Shown here: one piece after another, positions 1 to 10,493 of the stretch
How the letters are laid out: the number at the start of each line of letters is the position of its first letter
How positions within the stretch are numbered: the first letter of the stretch is position 1
From: Plutella xylostella
Lineage: Eukaryota; Arthropoda; Insecta; Lepidoptera; Plutellidae
NCBI RefSeq assembly: GCF_932276165.1
Contig: NC_064006.1
Span: forward strand, 5,284,501-5,348,500
DNA: 64,000 nucleotides
Direction: 5' to 3'
Notes under the pieces: generated by a model
The model's input: the letters and a program-made list of their open reading frames with translations, nothing else
Told to the model about the DNA's origin: nothing
Database searches by the model: none
Position numbers and translations under genes: made by a program

Positions 1-2179
1 AAGCATTTAACATCCACATAACCACGTAATTCAGAATAATGTTTCTTTTTATTGTAAATTTCACTTTTGAAAATTCTGGTATAGTTTTATTTTTTGTTTT
101 GCACTCCTGTTTTATGATGAGAAAAGGCCGAGGCGGCCCAGATTTAATGTCCAGTCTACAAAGTCTATTTTGAAATGTCCTATTGCTTTTTATGAAGTCA
201 ATATTGTATTTTGCACTCATTTTCACTCACACACACATACACACTCACGAAATATTTACTACTTTCTTAGTTAATAAGTAATTAGAGTAACAAATAAATT
301 ACGTATTCGCGCGCGAAAGGTGAAATTGTGACAATGACATGACAAGTGTTCGTAGGATCGTAGGTCACCGCCACCGGCATCGGTCAAGGCCACCGCCCGC
401 GCATCCCGAGGCGTCATTCGTATTATTTCGGCAATTTCCGGTCGCGTGCGGCGCACGAATTTATCCTAGAACTGCATACGGTTTGTACTGAGCATCTTCC
501 GTCTCACGCGCCGGGCGATTTCCATCCTGTTCCATACTACATGTAGGAGCTCGCTCCGTGCGACAATCCGAGCGCACGGGCCGTTTTTGTTTAAGCAAAA
601 ATAAGATCTAATTCTTTCGCAGTAGAAATGAAAATAGGCCAGCTCGATTTAGTTTAACTGGTAACGATAATCAGATTTATGTTATTTCTGTTTAGGGTAG
701 GTATTATGGTTGTTATATTGGTATTTTTTGTGAAGTTTTTTTTTTATAGATAGTACCTAGTATGATATAAGAAAGAAGGAAAGTACATATTTAGAAGGTT
801 TTTAACTGGTAGTGCGTTGCACGGGCGCACTTAAGGTGCAGCCGCCACTGTTCCTGATCCCGCCCATCTTTTGAAACTAAGAAAAAATGCAGTTATAATG
901 TTGACCAGTTTTTCGACCAGTTTTGCTGGGCGTCAATATAAAAGACAAACAGAACATCTGTATAAAATAATAAATGAAAAGCTTAATATCTATACATGCT
1001 AAATAAACATGAAGTTAAACATAAAATAACTGAATGGTTGAAGTCATTAAATTATGCTGAAACTGAAAATCTTTTAATGTACCCTGAATAAAGCTACACG
1101 TACCGCACTTATTTTTTTTCATTAACAAATACCTACTGTAATTAATATTTTTTTTTTAATGAAGATGGCCTTAGTTTACGTTAGTATGCCCATGATATTG
1201 TAATGAATTGAATAAAATGGGAATGTATTCTAGTTATACCTACATTAAGATTCTTAATCATTGGTAACCAAACCATGAATGCCAATCCAGTTTACGCCAC
1301 ACCGCCCTCCGTAAAACACCTCTAGCCTACTTTGCCTTAGCTAACGTGTTGTACCGGTAAGTGCTTGAGAAGTGTCTTTCTATCTCTTTCACACTCCCCC
1401 AGTCTATTCGCAGCTCTAGCAGCTCTGTCTCTTTCTCACAGCGTAGCCCCAGTTAATGCCGCCCAATCAGATAAGAGGAGTATTTGCGGTTGACCAATAA
1501 TAAAGCAAAGAAGCGAATATCAACAGAAATTTTAATTTGTTTTAGAAAAGTTGATTTTGTATGAGAGGCGTTAAAAGTTTGTTGTTTTATTTCGTTTTTG
1601 TTTGATTTCTTTTTAGTTATTTTCTTATTAAATTAAAAAAAAATTGGTTATTGCTTGATTGATAGATGCAGATATAAAGCGAAAACTACAAGATGTTTTC
1701 CACGTTTTTTTCTGTTTTATTACGAGCTTATAACTTTATCAGGTTAAGTGCTTGGTGGCTGATTATATCTTTATTATTCTTTATCAGGTTAAACGTAAAT
1801 TATACTTACCTTACCTTACATAGGTATTACAGTATTAGGTATTAAAATGAGAGAACCTATTCTGTAAAAATACATTGGTATCTACTTCCATATCTATAAA
1901 TTAACCCTTGATGCGTTCATTAAATTTAAGAGGATATCAATTTCTCATAAGTGGCCAAACCATAGATTGAGAAAGATGTTTACCGATAGACACGGCATCA
2001 TTTAGGTAGGACGATTATATTGGGTCAAAAATACTATTCTATTTTAAGTTTTTAAAATATTTGAAAATTTGTATATTATATTCTTATTATAATATATTTA
2101 TGTAAGTACAACTTACAATAAGAATATAATTATGCAATTATACTCTACACATTTTAGTGTCGACAGGTACCACATTTTA
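1..2179. other. Intergenic DNA, no gene recognised
   Basis: AT-rich sequence in which I recognise no gene. A GC- and CpG-rich patch lies at about 300-600, with several CG-rich stretches and short ACGCGC-type motifs. It could be a promoter or first exon whose remainder lies outside the window, but nothing in it decides that. Short reading frames here look random. Confidence 0.4.
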
Positions 2180-2743
2180 GTGTACAGGCATTTGTTCTTC
2201 AAAAAAGAGCAATAAGGACCATGATGCGAATGTCCCAGCGTCAATCTTGTAAGGAAGTATTTATTAAACTGAGCATTCTAACAGTGCCATGCTTATATAT
2301 TCTGGTTGTCACTTCCCATCTAGTAAAATATCTACGACGATTAGAATCTGAATCAGAGAGACATACTCGATTACAGACAAGAAGAAAGGATCTCAAATCT
2401 GAGCATTCACCAAAGTATCAAGCTCTCCATTTGTACAATCACCTGCCTATAGAATATAAAGAGTTGACTGCTCATAAACTATTCAGTAATAAACTAAAAT
2501 TGTAACTGTTGAAAAAATGTTGCTACTCAGTTGAGGAATTTATAAACGACAAAATTTATAATTAATTTAGCAGTATTTTTTTTTAATCTTATATAATTTG
2601 TTTCCCTATAATGAATCTTTTTGCTTGTAAGTATATAATAATATTGTTATGTTAATCATAGATATTTATGTTATTTTTATTGTTAAATTCAAATACAATA
2701 AGTTAATTGTTTACTGAATAAAGAACTGAACTGAACTGAACTG
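2180..2743 (+). pseudogene. LINE ORF2 C-terminal remnant with 3' tail
   Basis: The reading frame from about 2191 to 2505 encodes the extreme C-terminus of a non-LTR retrotransposon reverse transcriptase protein. It has the LQKRAIR block that follows the reverse transcriptase domain and the terminal LYNHLP block. Past the stop at 2505 another frame continues with a CCYSVEEF-like end, so one frameshift is likely. A 3' UTR follows, ending in an AATAAA-like stretch and a short (CTGAA)n tail at 2721-2743. Tails of this kind are usual for CR1/jockey-like LINEs. The piece is heavily 5'-truncated and dead. Confidence 0.7.
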
Positions 2744-2749
2744 TACCGT

Positions 2750-3950
2750 CATTTCAACGGTACGCCGCGCCGTTGTAGCGTGTTTTGAAACTATACAAGG
2801 CCAGAACGCACTCATAGTGTACTAGCACTGTATAGTTTCAAGTGAAAAAAATAATATTTTACTTGAAAATATACACGATTTGTGCGTACTAATCGCGTAT
2901 ACTTTCAAGTTGGGATTTACTGAATCGTTCTTGAAAATATACATTGCTATTACGCACATTGCTTGGCGTACTTGCCGCATATAATTTATACCTATACATT
3001 ATAATGTACATGAATACAATTTACTTGTTCAGCCTGTCATACCTATAGAATGTTAATAAATAAAGATGAACAACCTCTAATTTGATTGATAAAATGATAT
3101 TTATAGCAATCATACTTGCAAGTAAGTAAAATACTAATATCTTTTATTTATACGAATTAAGAGTAATAACACTCACGAGCAATGAAAAAGTTCCAGTGAC
3201 GATAGCTCCTGAACGGAAAAGACTAGCTCAATGACGCCGTCGGCAATATTAAAGTAAATTTAACAGAGCATCAAAATACCAACTAAAAACGTAAATTTAA
3301 ATGTTTTAAAAATTGGGGTCATTTGGTGTTGACTTTTTGCTACTCGGACTTATTCATTGCTCGTGAGTGTAGTAGGTATTACCCTATAGACCTTTAGACC
3401 TATTACAGACATATTTTCATCAAGTTTTGAATTCACCGTAAGTAATGGTCTTTTATGAATTGTTCTACACCCTCTTCTTAGATCATTTTTACTAATTTCA
3501 ACAGTTCTACAGTTTAATTAAAATCAATTTACTTTTGAACTGTACGATGTAAACAAAAAACACGTTACGAAAACAATGCCAAGTGCGGAATGATGATGCA
3601 ATGTTTAGAAAGCAATAGACTTATTACTATTTCGCACGAAGGAAAGAGAGAGCAACATTTCAAAATAACTACCTGGTAACTAATCACGTATAGTTTCAAG
3701 TGCTCGCATTGCCGCTTGGCACTTGAAAATATACACGATTAGTACGCAGTGGTAACTGCTGCAGTATATTTCTAGCCATAATTTTGGCCCAACTAGCTTG
3801 AAAATATACGCGATTAGTGCGTAATGGCCTTGTATACTTTCAAGTAAATCATGGCACCATTTTAATTTGAAAATATACGCGAGCAGTCCCAACCTCTGCG
3901 TTCTGGCCTTGTATCTTTGAAACTCAAAACACGCGCCGTTGTATTGTACT
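2750..3950. mobile_element. Long-TIR element with iterated CTTGAAAATATAC motif
   Basis: Two clusters, at about 2765-2965 and 3686-3945, are inverted relative to each other. Each carries several copies, in both orientations, of a motif close to CTTGAAAATATACRCGATTA, plus a shared block AAGGCCAGAACGCA. The outer edges also match in inverted orientation (GCGCCGTTGTA and related sequence). The layout suggests a non-autonomous, foldback-like DNA element with iterated subterminal sites. I see no coding capacity: the 114-codon frame across the right cluster is translated repeat. Exact ends and target duplications are unclear. A smaller MITE sits inside it. Confidence 0.55.
3170..3371. mobile_element. 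Palindromic MITE (CACTCACGAGCAATGAA TIR)
   Basis: Inverted termini ACTCACGAGCAATGAA and TTCATTGCTCGTGAGT enclose about 200 bp inside the larger long-TIR element. Related partial copies lie at about 39950-40130 and 48440-48495, which supports a dispersed family. Confidence 0.65.
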
Positions 3951-3961
3951 AAACTATTTAA

Positions 3962-4832
3962 CACGTTCACGGACAATTGATGGTTGGAAAATATTTTGAT
4001 ATGACACCTAAAAATCCCATACATTTTATCGTTCCGCCTTGAAACGTATTGCCGTATCTCAACATATTTTATGTACGTAATGTGACAGTTACGGCCATAG
4101 ACGGTATCGTCTACAAGCGGTCCGCCACATCATGCATATCCAACAATGCGTATAGTGACAACTACGGCTACAGGCGGCAGCCGCCAGTTTTTTTCAAGGA
4201 CCGAATCATTTTCAAATAGGTTTGGACGTTTTTCAGATACAAAGTTCCACTTTTAGCATGCTATTTACAATAAATAAAGCTGATATAGTAAGATTAAACA
4301 AAGGGGTTCATCGAGAAAAGCAAAAATTTTCTAGTTCCTCATTACAGTTATATCTTCGCTTTTCTATGTTCCATTTAAGTAATTGTAGTATTTGAATCGA
4401 ATAGGTAGGTATCCTATATGCAAAACAGTATAATATTAATCGATTTATTATTAATTTACCTCGTATTTTGCCACAAAAATTACCAGACTACCACCCGTTC
4501 TACACAACATTTCCGCGACGCGCGCGCCGTGACACTAACTTCTGGAAGGTTATTTTTATTTGTAACGGTTACGGCGACAGGCGGTATGTCACTATAAAGT
4601 TCACTTATGTGTGTGCAAAAGAAACCCCGACAAGTTCTTTGTTATGACACCTAGAAACAAATGAATTAGCACAATACGACACTAAATCATGCATCTCCTG
4701 TTAAGAATACGGAAATGATACGGCTGTTGACGGTTCGTCCGTTTCAATCAATAGAAGTTGGACGGACACAGGCGCGTAGTCATATTACAAGGATACTTAA
4801 TTACGGCCCTCGACGGATTGTCCGTGAACGTG
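3962..4832. mobile_element. piggyBac-type non-autonomous element with TTAA duplications
   Basis: The 16-bp perfect terminal inverted repeat CACGTTCACGGACAAT starts at 3962, and its complement ends at 4832. TTAA lies immediately outside both ends, at 3958-3961 and 4833-4836. That is the target duplication of the piggyBac superfamily. The 871-bp body has no transposase frame. It contains about five copies of a degenerate motif TACGGC-N(5-6)-GRCGG near 4093, 4168, 4568, 4720 and 4802, which may be binding sites for a trans-acting transposase. Confidence 0.8.
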
Positions 4833-5014
4833 TTAAGTATAAGTACCTACTTATATTTTATTAAACTTAATATCTTTATCAAGGCAAATATAGGTGTGCT
4901 ATTTTGAGTTTCTGTTTTTTACATTCGGCCAATACATCTTTGGAGACTTCAAACATTATTGTGAAAATTAGTTTTGTGAAATTCAGTACAAACTTTGATG
5001 GCTATCCTGATTTT

Positions 5015-5154
5015 GGGCTGATTTTTCAATTGTCAGATAAATGTTATCTTAGGAATAAAATTGTTGCTGTCACTGTCTAATACAAACATTCAGTAGCGAC
5101 AGCATCATAATAATTCCTCAGATAACTTTTATTTGACCATTGAAAAATCAGCCC
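5015..5154. mobile_element. Palindromic MITE (GGGCTGATTTTTCAAT TIR)
   Basis: GGGCTGATTTTTCAAT at the left end is mirrored by its complement at the right end. The inner arms continue as an imperfect palindrome (CAGATAA with TTATTTGA). It is 140 bp long with no coding content. Confidence 0.75.
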
Positions 5155-5723
5155 TTACAGTCCTTTCTAGTAATTCGTAAGTCTACTGACAGTAATCGAT
5201 TGTCCGAAGTGGCCGCAAGCAAGAGTGTTATTCTGAGGGCCGAGTGTAGGTTTTTCTTGTTTTTTTTTTTATTATTTTTATTTATTTGAAACACTAGTAA
5301 GATTACATTAAGTTATAATACAATAACCATGCGCTGAAACCGCTAGATTTAAGTGCGACATGGTGAGATCGCTATACAATATAAAACGTTAAGTCTACAC
5401 ATTTTTTTTTTAAAACCGGAAATAAAAATAATATATTTTATGATGTTTAGGTAAGTACATTATATTAGTATGTTCTTTACAAAAATATTGAAGACAATGA
5501 GACACAAAAATTATCGATTGAGCAGTGATTTCCTACTGCAACAGTGTAAATATTCACACTTCCCATGCTTTCAAATCATGACGCAAGAGTCTTGCGCCCC
5601 GTGATAGGCCTTCTGGACGATACAGTAAAGGTATTTTTCCACCAGCAAGACATAAGAAGGCAAGATAGATAAAAAAAAATTAAATGCTAATACGATTAGG
5701 TATAGCGGTGTATTTAATATACG

Positions 5724-5757
5724 GAATATATATATATATATATATATATATAAGTAC

Positions 5758-5849
<92 letters not shown>

Positions 5850-5856
5850 GTACTTA
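5724..5856. repeat. AT dinucleotide microsatellite with flanking dyads
   Basis: A run of about 25 bp of (AT)n is followed by TAAGTACTTA, then about 85 bp of (AT)n, then TAAGTACTTA again. The whole tract can fold on itself. Its length is unreliable in assemblies. Confidence 0.9.
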
Positions 5857-5950
5857 TATTCGCCACTATATTTTTTACTTATATGAAAATCTGAGCACCG
5901 GTGGTGGATACTTATCTCTTTACTGACTGTACCTACGCCTACACCAGACG

Positions 5951-6101
5951 TATCGAACTGTTGCCGCTACACGGGTTCTTTACCGACGTAGATAAACGTC
6001 ACTAGATTATTATAGCCATAAATACGCAGCATGGTGGAACGGGAATTAAACGAGTTTATCGACGTCTTTAAAGGACCCGTGTAGCGGCCGCTGACATCGA
6101 T
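5951..6101. mobile_element. MITE with GCCGCTACACGGGT TIR
   Basis: GCCGCTACACGGGT near 5963 and ACCCGTGTAGCGGC ending at 6088 form an inverted pair. Looser inverted matching extends outward to TATCGA on both sides. About 150 bp, non-coding. Confidence 0.7.
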
Positions 6102-6298
6102 AGTGTGAATTATAATCCATCCTCCAGTTCTGCGGTCGAGTGGTTAAGTCGATATTAAGTGGTTCGAGTCTGTGTTATGGTTGCATTGTATAGGAAGGTG
6201 TAATACTGTGTGGTTTAGAATGGGTTTGGTTACTAATTTGAATCTTCACCAAAATAAAATACTTTTTTATGATTGATGTTGAAGATCCTTATTTCTAG

Positions 6299-6801
6299 GC
6301 AAAGTCAAAAGTCAAAGTCAAATGTTTTATTCGTTGTATAAAATTTATACTTAATATATTTACTTTTTATATTTAATATAAAGTTTTCTGATGAACGTCA
6401 ATTTTCACAAACTACTCTCCGTTCGGATAAGAGGCTCTTTCTGTCTAAGGAGAAGAACAGAGGAAAGAAACTCCTGAGCCATCTTTTCAAAAAAATACTT
6501 GGTAACTTGGTATAACCTACTTATAAGCTTAATAATAAACATAATTATAATGTGTAGGTAAAGGAGCAGAGCTAACTACTTATCACAACCATGCATTAAC
6601 GTCCTTTAAGTAATCACAAATTTTATAATAAGCTTTTTTACAGAGTTTCTCTTTAATGTAACACTTGAACTTATTATCTTTCATTTGAGTAACTTCTGTT
6701 GGAAGCTTATTATAAAATCTAATACAGCACCCTAACTTTTTCCAGACGCATCGCTGGAAAAGCCAGCTTATGCTTGTTCCTAGTAGGGCTGCGGAATACA
6801 T
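6299..6801 (-). pseudogene. LINE ORF2 C-terminal remnant with 3' tail
   Basis: On the minus strand, 6583-6801 encodes the last part of a LINE reverse transcriptase protein, with a FYNKLPTEV block and a KEKLCKKAYY ending typical of CR1/jockey-like elements. The 3' UTR runs down to about 6300 and ends in a (TTTGAC)n-like tail, preceded by AATAAA in the element's orientation. All upstream parts are missing, so this is a dead 5'-truncated insertion. Confidence 0.7.
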
Positions 6802-6804
6802 ATA

Positions 6805-6886
6805 CAGGGTGTTGCAAAAAGGGTATAGGTACTAAGCCGAAAGGGGGTGACTCAGGGGGTCATTCTGAACAATTTGTAACACCCTG
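6805..6886. mobile_element. Tc1/mariner-type MITE (CAGGGTGTTGCAAA TIR)
   Basis: CAGGGTGTTGCAAA at the left and TTTGTAACACCCTG at the right are flanked by TA on both sides, the target duplication of Tc1/mariner elements. It is 82 bp long. A second copy of the left half starts at about 7424, and related sequence appears at about 29035 and 39298. Confidence 0.75.
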
Positions 6887-7106
6887 TACACACCTGCTTA
6901 TCCGAGGTGTGTTGATTTGATGAAGCTTCCCGAACGCAGTGGCGTACCTACCTAAAGTGTGACTACAATATTATAGTGATTAGTCGAAGTGTCCTTACCT
7001 CATTCACTCGACTGTAACAGCCCCTATTCAGCCTATTGTTCACTTGTAGCACCGTTACGAGACGGGTGTGAGCTATACGTATAGGTAGTTAGCCAAAAAC
7101 ATACAC

Positions 7107-7399
7107 TTAGGGCCACTTGCACAAAGATATTAAATCTAGATTTACCCCCTTATTCATAGAGAAGTTACAGAACGTTTTAACTAATAAACTGTTTTGTCCC
7201 TCTCTGTCAAAGAACAAATTGTTCTTTGTCGGAAAGGGACAAAACAGTTTATTAGTTAAAACGTCTTGTAAATTTTCTATGAATAAGGGCGTAAGTGTCA
7301 AATCTCGATTTAAGAAACGTCAGTCCATATAGATTTCTGGCTTAAATTGAGACTTAACAGTAAATCTAGATTTAATATGTTTGTGCAAGTCGTCCTTAA
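7107..7399. mobile_element. Palindromic MITE (AGGGCCACTTGCAC TIR) holding a second MITE
   Basis: The outer element starts AGGGCCACTTGCAC and ends GTGCAAGTCGTCCTT, with AAATCTAGATTTA near both ends. Its middle is interrupted by another palindromic element at 7145-7291. Related uninterrupted or partial copies lie at 9700-9848 and 9899-9979. Confidence 0.75.
7145..7291. mobile_element. Near-perfect palindromic MITE (CCCCCTTATTCATAGA TIR)
   Basis: CCCCCTTATTCATAGA at the left is mirrored at the right end, and the entire 147 bp folds back through a centre at AACAAATTGTT. It interrupts the surrounding MITE next to a TA dinucleotide. A very similar copy lies at 53895-54041. The reading frames on both strands here are translated palindrome and not genes. 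Confidence 0.8.
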
Positions 7400-7423
7400 T
7401 CCCTGGCAGAAACTATATGCCTA

Positions 7424-7545
7424 CAGGGTGTTGCAAAAAGGGTACTAAGCCGAAAGGGGGTCACTCAAGGGGTCATTCTGAATAACTTTTATTATCTCCA
7501 TAGTAGAAAGTCACGTGACCAACAAAGTTTGTATGAAAAGGCTTT
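7424..7545. repeat. Partial copy of the CAGGGTGTTGCAAA repeat
   Basis: It repeats the left part of the element at 6805 (CAGGGTGTTGCAAAAAGGGT, then the AAGCCGAAAGGGGGT block), followed by GAAAGTCACGTGACCAAC. That last block also recurs in inverted orientation near 29160. No matching right terminus was found. Confidence 0.5.
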
Positions 7546-7575
7546 ATTATCTATAACTACTATTACTTAACAGAT

Positions 7576-7723
7576 TAAGCTCCAATTTCGCCGTAGTCGG
7601 TTAAATCGTAAAAAGCGATTGGTTCATCAGTTATACCTACGTCATCTCCATATTAAATTCTTGATGTATCAAAAGTCAACCAATATTCCCTGGTTATGCT
7701 CTACCCACTATGGCGAAATGGCA
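7576..7723. mobile_element. Palindromic MITE, CCATAGTCGGTTA family, copy 1
   Basis: Imperfect palindrome beginning near CCAATTTCGCCGTAGTCGG and ending in an ACTATGGCGAAAT stretch, with the shared core ACGTCATCTCCATATTAAAT. Four more copies occur in the window, at 11731, 24051, 36775 and 54811. Confidence 0.75.
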
Positions 7724-8868
7724 CATACACGGGTAATCAGAATCACCCTCTGAGTTTCAAATTAAAATTTAAATTAATATCTGTTAAATGTAGGTATTTT
7801 GCAGAAGGCGCCTTTTCCGTTTTTGAGTCATTTAGTGATTTTCTCACTGGAACTGTTTCATTGCTCGTGTGTGTATGTAATTTCAGTCGTTGGTTAATTT
7901 ATATCTCTTCAGGGCGATATTATTATTGGTTACTGCCATCTATTGCACTGGTAGCACAATAACATTCCATCTACGCTACATTATGTAGTCATAGGTATTC
8001 TACTCATCAATAGGGGGCGCTGCTATTAATAATGTGCTGCAATTGGAGCGGCAGCACCACCTATAACTATCATAGGCTATTCAATCATAGATGGCGACAC
8101 TAAATGAAATGAAAAAGTGAAAATAAAATATTTTATCCGCTAACTAAAAAATAAACACTGGACACGTAATTTCATCGATATTCTGATTATACAAAATTAA
8201 GGAGCGGTAAATTTTTGGAGAATCTAACTAAAAGGATGGCCTTGTACCTTGCGATAACATGAATTGTATGTAGGATGTAGGTACCTTACCTAGCTAGGTT
8301 TAGTTAGTAACTGTATGGAACTACCTACATACTTTAGAAAATACAATGGTAAGACGAAACCAAAAAAAATATGTATAAAAAATATTTTATCTGCAAAACT
8401 AGTGGATGAAGTTCCATTCGATCGTCTTTTTTATCACTAGGGTTTGTGGCACAGTCTCAAAATGAACGCGCCGCAGAATTTTGCGCCAGCCCTCCATCGA
8501 GATCCATCCATACAAGGAAGGGTTTTTTACAAAAACAACTATAGAATACTAGACTTGTTATTCTATGAAAACAACGTAACGTTTTTTTTTTGTTTCATAG
8601 AAATTGTTATTAATTAAGTTAAGTATCAGCCATTAAAATCCCATGCTTAAAAATCATAGTTAGATACTTACGTTGCTTTGTAAAAAGCCCTTCGCTGTTA
8701 TGCATGGTATATAAATATAAATATGCAAGTTATGCCAGATTCGACAAGCGACGCTATTTAAGGATTTTAATTTGCGAATGTTCGATGGCGGTAACCCCAT
8801 AGGTGATACGTGACTCGAGGAAGCTACTTTCTAACATCCTAATACATCAGCAATTTTTTAAAATATAA
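7724..8868. other. Intergenic DNA, nothing recognised
   Basis: No gene or clear repeat recognised. Short frames such as the one at 7696-7962 lack any family signature. Confidence 0.4.
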
Positions 8869-9131
8869 ATAAATATGTCGGGACATCTCACACACGGCCA
8901 TCCGACCACAAGCTAGGCAGAGCCTATGTTATGGGTATCGGACAACTGATAAATATATCTACACAAATAGATAGATAGATACATAATTTATAAATATAAA
9001 TATCAACACCCAAGACCCGAGTAGAAATATCTGTCCTTAAACAAATATCTGCCCCAGCCCCCAGCCGGGAATCGAACCCGGGACCTTCGGCATAGCAGTC
9101 AGGGCACTAACCACTACGCCATTCCACCGTC
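8869..9131 (-). repeat. tRNA-derived SINE, minus orientation
   Basis: Read on the minus strand, it starts with a tRNA-like head carrying a box A region (GGCGTAGTGGTTAG) and box B (GGTTCGATTCCC). It continues with a shared body including AGATATTTGTTTAAGG and CGGATGGCCGTGTGTGAGAT. The same unit occurs at 21137-21333 (minus) and 48780-49036 (plus), so this is a dispersed family and not a tRNA gene. Confidence 0.85.
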
Positions 9132-9245
9132 ATAATAGAAAAATCATAGCTACGCTTGCACTGACCATACATCTGCTTAATCCACCATTTAATTTTTATT
9201 CAAATAATCCCATATAGATATCTTTAATCAAAATATCCTTCCACC

Positions 9246-9383
9246 CTAAGGTTGTCTTGAAAAAATCGCTTTAAGCGATAAGACCGCCATTTTTGTACAT
9301 AGTTTATAGTATTTAAGTTATGTAAGTTTATTTTATGTGTGTGAGTACAAATAAAGAATATTCTATCTATCTATCTATCTAGA
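9246..9383 (+). repeat. Retroposon tail repeat (AAGGTTGTCTGG family), copy 1
   Basis: Starts AAGGTTGTCTTG, with the hairpin TCGCTTTAAGCGATAAGACCG, then AATAAAGAATATTC and a (TCTA)n tail. Other copies lie at about 19526, 24435 (minus), 37640 (minus), 38381 and 53791. The poly(A)-signal-like end followed by a tetranucleotide tail marks a retroposed 3' end. Confidence 0.7.
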
Positions 9384-9582
9384 TATTAGTTTTATGAGTC
9401 ACGCACACAAACAGTGGTACAATGATGTATTATGGCCACGTGGGTATTTGATATATTAATATTGGTGGTGCTTTTAAGGTTATCGGCGGTGGAAGGTGAT
9501 CTGGCCGCTAGTCCGACGGCTGACTCTGTACAGTCGGGGGCACGTGTGGTGCGGGAACTGTTTCATTGAAAATAGTTAACTG

Positions 9583-9672
9583 TTAAAATGCTTTTAGCAT
9601 TAAGTCCACCTGATTATTGTACATAATTACTTCTGTAAGTATATTAAGCAATAAAAGAATAAATAAATAATC
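9583..9672 (+). repeat. LINE 3' end (GCTTTTAGCATTAAGTCC type)
   Basis: Carries GCTTTTAGCATTAAGTCCAC followed by an AT-rich stretch, a GCAATAAAAGAATAAATAA end and no coding part. The same sequence recurs at 10189-10266. I read both as 5'-truncated LINE 3' ends, probably RTE-like. Confidence 0.65.
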
Positions 9673-9699
9673 TGGGTTTAGGTCTTTACCACAAAAACT

Positions 9700-9848
9700 A
9701 AGGGGCACTTGCACCAAGATATTAAATCTAGATTTAGTGACAAATCACGATTTAAGAAACGTCAATCCATATAAATGTATGGCTTAAATCAGGATTTAAG
9801 ACTATCTAGAATAATCTAGATTGAATAAGTTTGTGCAAGTCGCCCTTA
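9700..9848. mobile_element. Palindromic MITE, AGGGGCACTTGCAC copy
   Basis: Uninterrupted relative of the element at 7107-7399, with AAATCTAGATTTAG near the left and TTGTGCAAGTCGCCCTTA at the right. A further partial copy follows at 9899-9979. Confidence 0.75.
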
Positions 9849-9898
9849 GAAACATGCTAAACGCTGTCAGTTGGTTGTCAAACGTTATAAATGTTTTA

Positions 9899-9979
9899 GC
9901 CCCACTTGCACAAACATTTTAAATCTAGATTTAGTGTTAAATCTCGATTTAGTAAGTTTAGTTTCTGCAAGTGGCCCTC
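9899..9979. mobile_element. Short copy of the CACTTGCAC MITE
   Basis: Starts GCCCCACTTGCACAAAC and ends GCAAGTGGCCCTC, enclosing the shared AAATCTAGATTTAGTG block. It is a deleted version of the 9700-9848 family. Confidence 0.65.
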
Positions 9980-10188
9980 AGCAAAATCGCATTTTTTTTT
10001 CAAGGCTTTATTATAGATGGACGTATGTATAGTAGGTATGTCTGTAACTACTGTACACTTAAATTATCATTCGGAACATAAATAATAATTTTTCGAAAAG
10101 TATTGACGATGACGGTTTGAAGTAAATAATACAATCAAATAACTTTGGATATAATTTTATCTTTGTACCTCCTGCAGGTTGACTGGCA

Positions 10189-10266
10189 GGAAATGCTTTT
10201 AGCATTAAGTCCACCTGATTGTACATTATTACTATTGTATATTGTGCAATAAAGTATAAATAAAAT
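10189..10266 (+). repeat. LINE 3' end, second copy of GCTTTTAGCATTAAGTCC
   Basis: Nearly the same as 9583-9672, ending GCAATAAAGTATAAATAAAA. It is a 5'-truncated retroposed tail. Confidence 0.65.
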
Positions 10267-10493
10267 ATAGGTAATTTTTGTATTTGTGGTTGTGTTGGTA
10301 TATTAACAGAAATCCTTCGTAGGTTCTAATAAAAAAAACAATAACCCTATCTCTGTCAGCGGGTGTACAGTTATTACTGCGCTCCCGTACCACTGCGCTC
10401 GTTAGCTTTTATTTGGACGCACAGACTCCCGTTCCAGCACGGTGCAGTGGCGAGCAGATTGTTGCCACATTCTGATTTCTTATATAAAAAAAA

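Noticed and set aside
3680..4024. 114-codon minus-strand frame with repeated YIFK
   Set aside because: The peptide repeat comes from the iterated DNA motif of the long-TIR element, not from a protein family.
6125..6180. tRNA-like stretch with GTCGAGTGGTTAAG and GTTCGAGTC
   Set aside because: The box spacing is too short for a tRNA and no second copy was found. It is probably a decayed SINE head.
7107..7332. Overlapping plus- and minus-strand reading frames with similar peptides
   Set aside because: Both are translations of a near-perfect DNA palindrome. The same artefact appears at 53875-54087.
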